28,568 nt of DNA from JAFGSZ01 sp964492185 (GTDB lineage: Bacteria; Bacteroidota; Bacteroidia; Bacteroidales; UBA10428). Made by a program: the position numbers and the translations under genes. The notes below the pieces were generated by a model. It did not search any database. It worked only from the letters and a program-made list of their open reading frames with translations, and was not told the DNA's origin. This document shows, one piece after another, positions 1-7,509 of this stretch. The DNA lies in the NCBI GenBank assembly GCA_964492185.1, contig CAZBJH010000032.1:1-28568 (forward strand), in the 5' to 3' direction. The first letter of the stretch is position 1. Every line of letters starts with the position of its first letter.

Positions 1-50
1 ATTTAAAATTTTGGCAGCAACGCGGATATCGGACATTATGGACAGACACT
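1..50 (-). repeat. Dispersed palindromic repeat, copy A (cut by window start)
   Basis: Read on the minus strand, this begins AGTGTCTGTCCATAATGTCC, continues GATATCCGCGTTGCTGC and enters an A/T run resembling the inner stem of copies D and F. It matches the left end of copy F (19541-19702) almost base for base. Only the left end is inside the window; the rest lies before base 1. The outer boundary is at base 50, ten bases from the stop codon of the next gene (61-63). It is in reverse orientation relative to copies C, D and F. Confidence 0.8.
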
Positions 51-60
51 AATTAGATCA

Positions 61-675
61 TTATAAAACAACCCCACTTTTCAACGGCTCTTCCTCAATA
101 CCTTCCATTTCGTCCTCAAGCGGTTCAAATCCATAAACAATGCCTTCAATGAAATACCCCGGATACTCGCCATATCCACCTGTTGTTTCCCTGTGGGTAA
201 CCAGCACTACAATACCTTTCATATTCGCAGCCCTTTTCTGCAGGCGTATGGTGGCACTCTTTTTAGCAGCCCTGGGGCTTCTTGAACTGGGAGCAGAAGA
301 AGCAGAAATCTTACCTCTTTTATACATTTCAGCCACATCCTCTTTCTTTTCGGTTAACCATACCGCTTCCCATTGATAATCGTCAATCATAGTAACAGCA
401 GGCTCATTGTATTCCTCTATCCTGCCGTTTTTATAAATGATCTTTTGAACCTGTTTCCTTTCAATTGTATACACCTCAGGTTCATCAGGTAATTTAAAAC
501 TTATATATTTTGTTGTTACCTTGGTAACATCAACAGGAAAAATATCACCACCTATTTTATATATAGTATCCCGGGGTTGTAAATTCTGTTTACCTGTTTG
601 CCCTGCAACAGAAATACCACACAGCACAATTGCCGCACATAATATAACTTTTTTCATTCGTTTCATTCGTTTCAT
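61..675 (-). CDS. Exported hypothetical protein (204 aa)
   Basis: I do not recognise a named function. The protein starts with a basic stretch and a hydrophobic helix ending in SVAGQ, a standard signal peptide, so the product is probably periplasmic or outer-membrane associated. After it comes a segment RDTIYKIGGDIFPVDVTKV followed by YTIERKQVQKIIYKNGRIEE. It resembles the short beta-rich repeat seen in many Bacteroidota proteins, where a DTI..DG segment is followed by an I.Y.NG strand. The middle (about residues 125-150) is a low-complexity Ser/Ala/Arg/Lys stretch, and the C-terminus is acidic. The reading frame stays open upstream to a TTG at 726, but the ATG at 675 directly precedes the signal peptide. 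ATGs at 666 and 657 are also possible because the first codons are a triplicated Met-Lys-Arg/Lys. Confidence 0.7.
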   Translation of the reverse strand: MKRMKRMKKVILCAAIVLCGISVAGQTGKQNLQPRDTIYKIGGDIFPVDVTKVTTKYISFKLPDEPEVYTIERKQVQKIIYKNGRIEEYNEPAVTMIDDYQWEAVWLTEKKEDVAEMYKRGKISASSAPSSRSPRAAKKSATIRLQKRAANMKGIVVLVTHRETTGGYGEYPGYFIEGIVYGFEPLEDEMEGIEEEPLKSGVVL

Positions 676-793
676 AATACACCTGCTTTTTATTTCTGTT
701 TTATACCATTTCAAATATGGTACCAAAAAATTTTATCCTGGCCGTGAAATATACGATAAATCTTTTTGCAGGTTAATATATGAAAGACATTTT

Positions 794-1138
794 TTATGAA
801 CGTTTATTCCCGTTAGATAAAAAGAAAAGTGCAAGAGAAAGAATGATATATTCATCCAAGAGGTATTCTCCGATAACACCATTAAAGACAAGGATGATAT
901 TTATAATTGAAAGAATAAAAAGGACAAAGCCTGAAACCACTGTGAGCGATGAATTTTTTAAAAATCCGCCAATAAATAACAATAACCCGGCCATCAAAAA
1001 AAGAAGTGAAAAATAAAATCCGGAAACTTTATAATTAAAACCAATAAATGTTTTATAATGTGCCTCAATGATAAATAATACCAGTCCGGCACGCAGCAAC
1101 CATCCGGAAAGTCCCTGCAATGATCTGAAAGGTTTCAT
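794..1138 (-). CDS. Small four-helix membrane protein, function unknown (114 aa)
   Basis: Nearly the whole protein is hydrophobic. Four membrane segments can be read at about residues 12-28, 40-60, 64-84 and 95-110, separated by short polar turns such as GGFLKNSS. There is a short basic N-terminus (MKPFRSLQ) and a basic C-terminal tail (SNGNKRS), which suggests an inner-membrane protein with both ends in the cytoplasm. It has no recognisable catalytic or binding motif. It lies head-to-head with the acyltransferase gene at 1239 and tandem to the exported protein at 61-675, 118 bases away, so an operon with the latter is possible but not shown. The overlapping plus-strand frame at 780-1016 is a shadow. 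Confidence 0.65.
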   Translation of the reverse strand: MKPFRSLQGLSGWLLRAGLVLFIIEAHYKTFIGFNYKVSGFYFSLLFLMAGLLLFIGGFLKNSSLTVVSGFVLFILSIINIILVFNGVIGEYLLDEYIILSLALFFLSNGNKRS

Positions 1139-1207
1139 AATATAAAAAATTTAATTAAAGCCAAAACAAGTTATGAAAATATAATTAGCCTGTAAAAAAA
1201 ATGCGGT

Positions 1208-1215
1208 TAAATTTG
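1208..1215 (+). promoter_or_regulatory. Bacteroidetes-type -7 box for the acyltransferase gene
   Basis: TAAATTTG matches the TAnnTTTG consensus of the Bacteroidetes primary sigma factor. It lies 23 bases before the ATG at 1239, predicting a short leader of about 16 bases. The -33 region (TTAG at 1185-1188, 19-base spacing) is weak. Confidence 0.45.
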
Positions 1216-1238
1216 TGTCCAAAAGAAAGTGACCCGGA

Positions 1239-1970
1239 ATGAGAACGCGAATTTATTCTATCTGGATATGGTCGGCATTTATTTTTAGTTTAATCATTTT
1301 TTTTCCTTTAGCCTGTATTATTTGGTTGTTACTTTTCCCCTTTGATAAAAACCGGGCAATATTACATTATCTTACCGGATACCTGGCATCTTTTTTTATC
1401 GCGATAAATCCTTTTTTATCGTTAAAAACAACAGGAATAAATAAGATCAGGAGGGACAGAACGTATATCATCATTTCCAATCATCAATCAATTCTTGATG
1501 TTCTGCTTATTTACAAAATAAAGATGCATTTTAAGTGGGTTTCGAAATTAGAGAACTTCAGTATCCCGGTTATCGGCCAGATTATGAAAATGAATAAGCA
1601 TATAGGTGTAAAAAGAGGAGATAAAGAAAGCGTTATATGTATGATGGAAAAAAGTAAGTATTTTCTCAGCAAGGGAATATCAATATTTATTTTCCCGGAG
1701 GGAACGCGGTCAGATAACGGTGAACCGGGAGAATTTAAGGAGGGAGCCTTCAGGCTGGCCAAAGAAAGCGGGCTGCCTATTCTCCCGCTGATACTGACAG
1801 GGACAGGTAAAACCCTGCCAAAGAAAGGGTTTTTGCTGAGAGGAAAACATATTGTTAAACTTCATGTACTTGACGAGTTGTCACCGGATTATTGTAAAAA
1901 TAAGTCCATACCCGAACTCACTGAAAAGGTAAGGCAATATATAATACAATGTATTAACCGGCATTATTAA
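1239..1970 (+). CDS. plsC: 1-acyl-sn-glycerol-3-phosphate acyltransferase (PlsC family)
   Basis: The enzyme transfers a fatty acyl chain to the sn-2 position of lysophosphatidic acid, giving phosphatidic acid, at the cytoplasmic face of the inner membrane. The two family motifs are present: NHQSILD with the catalytic pair His82 and Asp87 (HX4D), and FPEGTRS at about 152-158, which binds the glycerophosphate. One or two hydrophobic segments fill residues 8-35 and act as the membrane anchor. Length (243 aa) is normal. The MutS-like gene starts 35 bases after the stop, so the two may be co-transcribed. GpsA, encoded downstream at 4544, makes the glycerol-3-phosphate that enters this pathway. Paralogues acting on other acyl acceptors (for example ornithine lipid synthesis) share these motifs, so the exact acceptor is inferred. 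Confidence 0.88.
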   Translation: MRTRIYSIWIWSAFIFSLIIFFPLACIIWLLLFPFDKNRAILHYLTGYLASFFIAINPFLSLKTTGINKIRRDRTYIIISNHQSILDVLLIYKIKMHFKWVSKLENFSIPVIGQIMKMNKHIGVKRGDKESVICMMEKSKYFLSKGISIFIFPEGTRSDNGEPGEFKEGAFRLAKESGLPILPLILTGTGKTLPKKGFLLRGKHIVKLHVLDELSPDYCKNKSIPELTEKVRQYIIQCINRHY

Positions 1971-2005
1971 CAAAAATATTAATTTCAGGCACAAATAAAA
2001 TATAT

Positions 2006-3820
2006 ATGTTGAAACCGGAAGAAGTATATACAGGAAGAAGTAAACACTTTGCATTTTTGGTAAAAACAAAAAAAAAGCAGTTGAAAAGAATTGCCTTATT
2101 CAGGCTTATGGCATTTATAGCTGCAATTGCTTTCCTGATGATGACTAATTATTTTGGTACATTCCCAGGTATCACGGGTTCATTTGTGTCTGTAATGATT
2201 TTCTTATTTTTTGTTAAGCAATATGCTAATACCGGTTCTGCAAAAAATCATTTAGAACTTTTACTTGAGATCAACGACCTTGAATTGAAAGCCCTGAATC
2301 ATAATTACAATGCCTTTCCTGATGGAAAGGATTATTCTGACCCGGCCCATCCTTACAGCTATGATCTTGACCTTTTTGGAAAAGGCTCAGTATTTCAGTT
2401 CCTTAACAGAACCACGACAAAATACGGTAAGGACCAACTTGCAAAATGGCTGATTACGGAAACAATTAATAAAATTGTAATCAGAGAAAAACAGGACATG
2501 GTGAAAGAACTTTCCCGAAAACTTGACACGCGACAGAATTTTACTGCCACCGGAAAACAATATATGGATTCAGAAGAAGATACTGACAATATTAATGCAT
2601 GGCTTAGTGAGCAGGATAAATATTTCAGGAATAAACTTATACAGCTAATTCTGGTAGTATTACCCGCTATCACCATTACTTCAATGTTTCTCATAATATT
2701 GAACACGGGGTTTTTCAATCTTTTCCTGTTGCTGTTCCTTACCCAGCTTTCAATTTCAGGATCACAGATCAGGCACTCGAACAGAACTCATGAACTTATA
2801 GGAAAAAGACTGGAAATATTAAAAAAATACAGCCGCCTTCTGTCATATGTTGAACATGAAGATTACAGTTCTTCTTACCTTCTGCGTATGAAAGAAAACC
2901 TGAAAACAAACCTGGAAACCTCAACCGAAAGTATTAATAAACTTTCGAATATCATTTCGGCTTTTGATACCAGGTTGAACATTCTTGCCGGATTTTTGCT
3001 GAATGGCGTTTTGTTATGGGATATCCAATGTGTAAGCAGACTCGAAAGCTGGAAATCACAATTCGGAAAAAACGTTCATAAATGGCTGACGGATCTGGGA
3101 AAATTTGATGCTGCCTTAAGTCTGGCAAATTTTCATTTCAATCATCCCGGTTTTGTGTTTCCGGAAATCAGTGAAAAAACGGTATTTGAAGCCGAAAAAA
3201 TGGGGCATCCCCTTATCATGGCAAACGAGCGGGTGGATAATTCGATCTCGATTCCCCATGAAGGATTGTTCATTATTATAACCGGTGCCAATATGGCTGG
3301 GAAAAGTACATTTCTGCGATCAGCAGGAGTAAACTTCGTGCTGGCAAAAACCGGGGCCCCGGTCTGCGCTTCCAAATTCACCTTTAAACCACTGGCCTTG
3401 TTTTCGAGTATGCGTACAACAGATTCACTGCAAAAACACGAATCTTATTTTTATGCCGAGTTGAAAAGGCTTAAAGAGATCATAGACAAACTGAGGAAAG
3501 GTGATCAGATTTTCATATTGCTGGATGAAATATTAAAAGGCACCAATTCAAAAGATAAACAAACCGGATCCAGGGCGGTGTTGAAAAAAATTATCGAAAA
3601 AAACGGAACCGGTATAATAGCCACACATGACCTTGACCTGGCAGGTATGGAGAAATATTATCCCGAAGCAATTCTTAATAAATGTTTTGAAATTGGCATC
3701 CATGAAGGTAAAATGTTTTTTGATTACAAACTGATCGACGGTATAACCAAAAAGATGAATGCTTCACTTCTTATGCAACAAATGGGAATTTTAGAAGGCA
3801 GCGGTAAAAGTGAACATTGA
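2006..3820 (+). CDS. Membrane-anchored MutS-like ATPase
   Basis: This is a MutS-family ATPase but not the canonical mismatch repair protein: 604 aa against about 850-900, and without the N-terminal mismatch-reading and connector domains. The N-terminus carries two predicted membrane helices (about residues 30-48 and 52-70). A second hydrophobic pair lies at about 212-245 inside what would be the core/lever region. The C-terminal ATPase is intact: Walker A GANMAGKST beginning at about residue 427, the family SMRTTDSL segment, Walker B ILLDE with Asp at about 507, then GTNSKDK and the H-loop ATHD. Short MutS homologues with helices are a recurring Bacteroidota family of unknown role. The ATPase is seen directly; membrane location is inferred from hydrophobicity, and a DNA-related role is uncertain. 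Confidence 0.85.
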   Translation: MLKPEEVYTGRSKHFAFLVKTKKKQLKRIALFRLMAFIAAIAFLMMTNYFGTFPGITGSFVSVMIFLFFVKQYANTGSAKNHLELLLEINDLELKALNHNYNAFPDGKDYSDPAHPYSYDLDLFGKGSVFQFLNRTTTKYGKDQLAKWLITETINKIVIREKQDMVKELSRKLDTRQNFTATGKQYMDSEEDTDNINAWLSEQDKYFRNKLIQLILVVLPAITITSMFLIILNTGFFNLFLLLFLTQLSISGSQIRHSNRTHELIGKRLEILKKYSRLLSYVEHEDYSSSYLLRMKENLKTNLETSTESINKLSNIISAFDTRLNILAGFLLNGVLLWDIQCVSRLESWKSQFGKNVHKWLTDLGKFDAALSLANFHFNHPGFVFPEISEKTVFEAEKMGHPLIMANERVDNSISIPHEGLFIIITGANMAGKSTFLRSAGVNFVLAKTGAPVCASKFTFKPLALFSSMRTTDSLQKHESYFYAELKRLKEIIDKLRKGDQIFILLDEILKGTNSKDKQTGSRAVLKKIIEKNGTGIIATHDLDLAGMEKYYPEAILNKCFEIGIHEGKMFFDYKLIDGITKKMNASLLMQQMGILEGSGKSEH

Positions 3821-3866
3821 AAAATCGGGCGGCTGTATTTATGCAGGAAAGTGGTAGAAGGTGATT

Positions 3867-4002
3867 GTTTAATCGTTTAATCGTTGAATTGTTTAATCGT
3901 TTAATCGGTTCAACAGTTCAACAGTTCAACGATTCAACAGTTCAACGATTCAACAATTCAACAGTTCAACAGTTCAACGATTAAACGATTCAACAATTAA
4001 TC
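3867..4002. repeat. Period-8 tandem repeat array with an internal orientation switch
   Basis: Seventeen 8-base units can be laid end to end. The first five, at 3867-3906, read GTTTAATC (four times) and GTTGAATT. The remaining twelve read RRTTCAAC variants (AGTTCAAC, GATTCAAC, AATTCAAC, GATTAAAC). The first group is the reverse complement of units in the second: GTTTAATC pairs with GATTAAAC, and GTTGAATT with AATTCAAC. The array is therefore an imperfect long inverted repeat as well as a tandem array. It fills most of the gap between the MutS-like gene and the zinc-ribbon gene. The remaining bases, 4003-4102, show nothing beyond a possible weak promoter (TATATTCG at 4054-4061). Confidence 0.9.
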
Positions 4003-4102
4003 TCCCCATCTCATAAACTCCTCAACAGCCCTTAGCACAATAAATATTTTTCCTATATTCGTACTATGTTATCGGTAAAACCATCTATTTTATGTTTTAA
4101 TT

Positions 4103-4462
4103 ATGAAGAAATTTTGTCTTCAGTGCGGTGAAGAGATCAGGGGCCGCGTTGATAAAAAATTTTGTTCCGATCAATGCAGAAGCGCGTATAATAATGCATT
4201 AAAACAAGATGTTCTGAACTTTGTAAGAAAGATCAATTACACCTTGCGTAAAAACCGAAGAATACTTCAACAGTTCAATCCTGACGGAAAATCAACAATA
4301 CATAAATCCCGCCTTATTGATATGGGATTCAATTTTAACTACTACACCAACATTTTCTCCACCAAAAGCGGTAACTGTTATTATTTTTGTTACGATCAGG
4401 GCTACCTTGCCATTGATGATGAATACTATGCACTTGTCCACCGTATGGATTATGTTAAGTAG
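4103..4462 (+). CDS. Zinc-ribbon protein, conserved hypothetical (119 aa)
   Basis: The N-terminus holds a compact four-cysteine metal site: Cys5-X2-Cys8, then Cys21-X3-Cys25, in the context KKFCSDQCRSAYNN, typical of a treble-clef or zinc-ribbon fold. Residues 35-60 form a basic, probably helical stretch (VRKINYTLRKNRR). The C-terminal half is aromatic-rich (FNFNYYTN, NCYYFCYDQGY) and may form a small beta domain. Proteins of this layout are widespread conserved hypotheticals in Bacteroidota. Nucleic-acid or protein binding is a reasonable guess, not established. The TAG stop at 4460-4462 overlaps a sequence matching the terminus of the dispersed repeat family (4461-4478). The next gene, gpsA, has its own promoter. 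Confidence 0.75.
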   Translation: MKKFCLQCGEEIRGRVDKKFCSDQCRSAYNNALKQDVLNFVRKINYTLRKNRRILQQFNPDGKSTIHKSRLIDMGFNFNYYTNIFSTKSGNCYYFCYDQGYLAIDDEYYALVHRMDYVK

Positions 4463-4478
4463 AGTCTGTCTATAAAGT
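4461..4478 (+). repeat. Solo terminus of the dispersed repeat family (copy B)
   Basis: AGAGTCTGTCTATAAAGT differs by two bases from the left terminus of copy C (AGTGTCTGTCCATAAAGT). No further element sequence follows, so this is a relic end or a chance match. Its first two bases are the AG of the TAG stop of the zinc-ribbon gene, as also happens at the rsmA stop. Confidence 0.5.
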
Positions 4479-4493
4479 CGGCAGGTTGTTTAA

Positions 4494-4524
4494 TTGTGGA
4501 ATTAACATTAATATGCTAATTTTG
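4494..4524 (+). promoter_or_regulatory. Bacteroidetes-type promoter for gpsA-pgi-acpH
   Basis: A TTG at 4494-4496 (-33 element) is separated by 20 bases from TAATTTTG at 4517-4524, a full match to the TAnnTTTG -7 consensus. Transcription would start near 4531, about 13 bases before the gpsA ATG. This is the best complete promoter in the window. Confidence 0.6.
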
Positions 4525-4543
4525 CCGGGTATAAGCGGCCTAT

Positions 4544-5539
4544 ATGGATCAAAACTCAAAAATTGCATTGCTGGGAGCAGGGAGCTGGGCAACAGCTCTT
4601 GCAAAACTATTGCTGAACAATATTGACAGCCTTAACTGGTATGTCCGGAATCCTGATAATATCAGCTACCTGAAGAAATACGGGCATAATCCGAATTACC
4701 TGTCTTCAATTCAATTACCTGTTAAAAAGATTCGTTTTCACAGTTCAATTACCGAAGCGATAGATAGTTCAGAGATCCTTATTTTTGCTGTCCCGGCCCC
4801 TTTTCTGAAAAAATCACTGGAGTCCTATAAAGGAAATTTTCATGAAAAATTTATTGTTTCAGCTATCAAGGGGATCATTCCCTATGACAATATAACTATT
4901 GCCGAATTTTTCAACCGTTACTACGAAGTGCCCTTTTCTGCCATTGGCATTCTTTCCGGTCCCTGCCACGCCGAAGAAATTGCCCTGGAACGGTTATCCT
5001 ACCTGACAATTGCATCCAAAATCCAGAAAAAAGCTGAAATCATTGCAGATAAGTTAAAATGTCACTATCTTAAAACAAACACCATAAAAGATGTTTACGG
5101 TACTGAATATTCAGCAGTATTAAAAAACATTTACGCCATAGCCTCGGGGATCTGTCACGGCCTTGGTTACGGTGATAATTTTCAGGCAGTGCTGGTATCA
5201 AATGCCACCCAGGAAATAAAGCGTTTTCTGGATCGCACGAACAAAAGCAAACGCAGGATCAACAGTTCGGCATACCTGGGTGACCTGCTGGTTACTTCAT
5301 ATTCGCAATTTAGCCGGAACCGTACTTTTGGTACGATGATAGGCACTGGGTATTCTGTAAAAACCGCACAACTGGAAATGCGAATGGTAGCGGAAGGGTA
5401 CTATGCCCTGAATTGCATCAAGGAGATCAACCGGGAATTTAACGTTAAACTGCCTATAGCTGATGCAATGTATAATATTCTTTATGAAAAAATATCACCG
5501 GCAATTGAGATAAAATTATTAACCGAGAAACTTAAATAA
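4544..5539 (+). CDS. gpsA: Glycerol-3-phosphate dehydrogenase [NAD(P)+]
   Basis: The enzyme reduces dihydroxyacetone phosphate to sn-glycerol-3-phosphate, the backbone of phospholipids, in the cytoplasm. The N-terminal Rossmann nucleotide-binding motif is GAGSWA at residues 11-16, followed by the family segments FAVPAPFL (about 81-88), SAIKGI with Lys109, and LSGPCHAEEI (about 137-146). The C-terminal catalytic domain contains TEYSAVLKN, with Lys194, and a GLGYGDNFQA segment. The length of 331 aa is normal. The pgi start follows five bases after the stop and acpH directly after pgi, so the three form an operon. In many Bacteroidota gpsA and pgi are neighbours, often with lysS in front; lysS is absent here. 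Confidence 0.95.
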   Translation: MDQNSKIALLGAGSWATALAKLLLNNIDSLNWYVRNPDNISYLKKYGHNPNYLSSIQLPVKKIRFHSSITEAIDSSEILIFAVPAPFLKKSLESYKGNFHEKFIVSAIKGIIPYDNITIAEFFNRYYEVPFSAIGILSGPCHAEEIALERLSYLTIASKIQKKAEIIADKLKCHYLKTNTIKDVYGTEYSAVLKNIYAIASGICHGLGYGDNFQAVLVSNATQEIKRFLDRTNKSKRRINSSAYLGDLLVTSYSQFSRNRTFGTMIGTGYSVKTAQLEMRMVAEGYYALNCIKEINREFNVKLPIADAMYNILYEKISPAIEIKLLTEKLK

Positions 5540-5544
5540 AACCA

Positions 5545-6888
5545 ATGAGTACACTTACACTCAATCTCGAAAAGATATATGACGAGGTCACAAAGAAATC
5601 CCTGTCAGAGTATGAGAACAAGGTGAAACAAGCCATTACCGCTTTACATGAAAAAACCGGGAAAGGAAGTGATTACCTGGGATGGATCAATTTACCATCT
5701 TCCGTTGAGGAATCTCATCTTACAGAAATAGAACAATTGGCATCTCAGCTTAAGGAAAAGATCGAAATACTGGTAGTAATAGGTATAGGAGGATCCTACC
5801 TGGGCGCGAAAGCAGTATCCGAAGCCTTCTCACACAGCTTCTCTTTTTTGAAAGATAAAAAAGACTTCCCCAGACTGATATTTGCAGGACAAAACATTGG
5901 TGAAGATTATCTGTCGGAGCTTCTGGAAGTGCTGGATAATAAAAAATACGGCATTGTGGTTATCTCAAAATCCGGGACTACAACCGAGCCTGCAATTGCA
6001 TTCAGGATCTTGAGAGAACACCTGGAAAATAGGGTTGGCAAAGAAAATGTTAAAAATTATATAATAGCCATTACGGATGCTGAAAAAGGAGCCTTAAGGA
6101 CCCTTGCTGAACGCGAGGGTTATAAAAGTTTTGTTATTCCCGGTGATGTGGGCGGTCGGTATTCGGTGTTAACCCCCGTGGGACTGGTCCCGCTGGCAAT
6201 AGGAGGTTTTTCTGTCAGGGAACTGGTACGTGGTGCTATGCAAATGGAAAAAAGGACCAAAAACACTTCAAACTTCTGGGAAAACCCATCCGCTGTTTAT
6301 GCAGCTACACGTCATGCCCTTTATTCCAAAGGCAAAAAAATTGAAATCCTGGTGAACTATGACCCCAAATTACATTATCTCACAGAATGGTGGAAACAAC
6401 TTTTCGGTGAAAGTGAAGGTAAAGAAGGAAAAGGTATTTTTCCTGCAGGTGTCGATTTTACAACCGATCTGCACTCTATGGGTCAATATATTCAGGAAGG
6501 TGAACGTATTCTTTTTGAAACCGTAATATCAGTGAAAACACCTCAGCGAAAACTGACTGTCCCCCATGACGAGGATAACCTTGATAATTTAAATTATCTG
6601 AAAGGTAAAAGAATTGATGAAGTTAATAAAATGGCGGCACTGGGCACAACTATAGCTCATATTGAAGGTAATGTTCCAAATATCCTGATTGAAATAGCAG
6701 AATTAAATGAATATAATATGGGTCAAATAATGTATTTTTTTGAAAAGGCTTGTGGTATCAGCGGTTATTTACTGGGAATTAATCCCTTTGATCAACCCGG
6801 AGTGGAAGCTTATAAGAAAAACATGTTTGCTCTTCTTGAGAAACCCGGTTATGAGAAGGAAACTAAAATTATCAAGTCAAAATTATAA
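5545..6888 (+). CDS. pgi: Glucose-6-phosphate isomerase
   Basis: This enzyme interconverts glucose-6-phosphate and fructose-6-phosphate in glycolysis and gluconeogenesis. Family landmarks read in order: GIGGSYLGAKA (about 80-90), the phosphate-binding SKSGTTTE at about 141-148, GGRYSVLTP at about 203-211, GESEGKEGKGIFP, and DLHSMGQYIQEG, which contributes active-site residues. At 447 aa it belongs to the short bacterial form found in Bacteroidota and Firmicutes rather than the roughly 550-aa E. coli form. It starts five bases after gpsA and is followed without any gap by acpH (TAA immediately followed by ATG), which indicates translational coupling. Confidence 0.96.
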   Translation: MSTLTLNLEKIYDEVTKKSLSEYENKVKQAITALHEKTGKGSDYLGWINLPSSVEESHLTEIEQLASQLKEKIEILVVIGIGGSYLGAKAVSEAFSHSFSFLKDKKDFPRLIFAGQNIGEDYLSELLEVLDNKKYGIVVISKSGTTTEPAIAFRILREHLENRVGKENVKNYIIAITDAEKGALRTLAEREGYKSFVIPGDVGGRYSVLTPVGLVPLAIGGFSVRELVRGAMQMEKRTKNTSNFWENPSAVYAATRHALYSKGKKIEILVNYDPKLHYLTEWWKQLFGESEGKEGKGIFPAGVDFTTDLHSMGQYIQEGERILFETVISVKTPQRKLTVPHDEDNLDNLNYLKGKRIDEVNKMAALGTTIAHIEGNVPNILIEIAELNEYNMGQIMYFFEKACGISGYLLGINPFDQPGVEAYKKNMFALLEKPGYEKETKIIKSKL

Positions 6889-7509
6889 ATGAATTACCTG
6901 GCCCATTTATATTTATCAGGTCACGATGAAGAAATAATTATTGGGAATTTCATTGGTGATTACGTTAAAGGCAAGGCATACAGGGAATACCCGGAAAAAA
7001 TAAAAAAAGGGATCATCCTGCACCGGCATATTGACGATTATACCGACCACCATGATATAATCAATAAAAGTAAATTACACTTTACAGAAAAATACCATAA
7101 ATACTCGGGCATCATTATAGATATTTTTTTTGATCACTTTCTTACCCAACATTGGAGTACATTTTCGAAAATCCCTTTTGACCTGTTTACGGAAAAGCTC
7201 CGTACCATCCTGACAAAATACTATGATATATACCCAAAAAGTGTAAAATATTTTTTTCCCTGGTTCATTCGCCTGGAATGGCTGGAGCACTATCAATCTA
7301 TAGAAGGAGTCGCTAATGTATTGCTCAGAATGACAAAGCGCACAAGCCTCCCCCACGAAACAAAATTCGCCATTCGCATATTAAAAGAAAAATATGATCT
7401 GATCAACAGTGATTTTCTGGAGTATTTTCCCCAGATAATATATTATGTGGAAACAAAATTTGATATCAAACTTGATTATGATCCTGATCAGGAACAGAGC
7501 GAGGAATAA
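6889..7509 (+). CDS. acpH: Acyl carrier protein phosphodiesterase (AcpH family)
   Basis: The family removes the 4'-phosphopantetheine prosthetic group from holo-acyl carrier protein, giving apo-ACP. The start MNYLAHLYLSG is diagnostic, as are IGNFIGDYVKG (about residues 18-28, with the metal-binding Asp) and the His/Asp-rich LHRHIDDYTDHH (about 44-55). The length of 206 aa fits. The gene begins on the base after the pgi stop, so it is the third gene of the gpsA operon. Its last 22 bases overlap the 3' end of the convergent radical SAM gene (7488-7509), so both C-termini are encoded in the same DNA. The family call is secure; the enzymatic activity was shown for the E. coli protein and is inferred here. 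Confidence 0.88.
   Translation: MNYLAHLYLSGHDEEIIIGNFIGDYVKGKAYREYPEKIKKGIILHRHIDDYTDHHDIINKSKLHFTEKYHKYSGIIIDIFFDHFLTQHWSTFSKIPFDLFTEKLRTILTKYYDIYPKSVKYFFPWFIRLEWLEHYQSIEGVANVLLRMTKRTSLPHETKFAIRILKEKYDLINSDFLEYFPQIIYYVETKFDIKLDYDPDQEQSEE

Noticed and set aside
3867..4002. Possible CRISPR array
   Set aside because: Units are 8 bases and contiguous with no unique spacers, and no cas gene is present. It is a tandem repeat.
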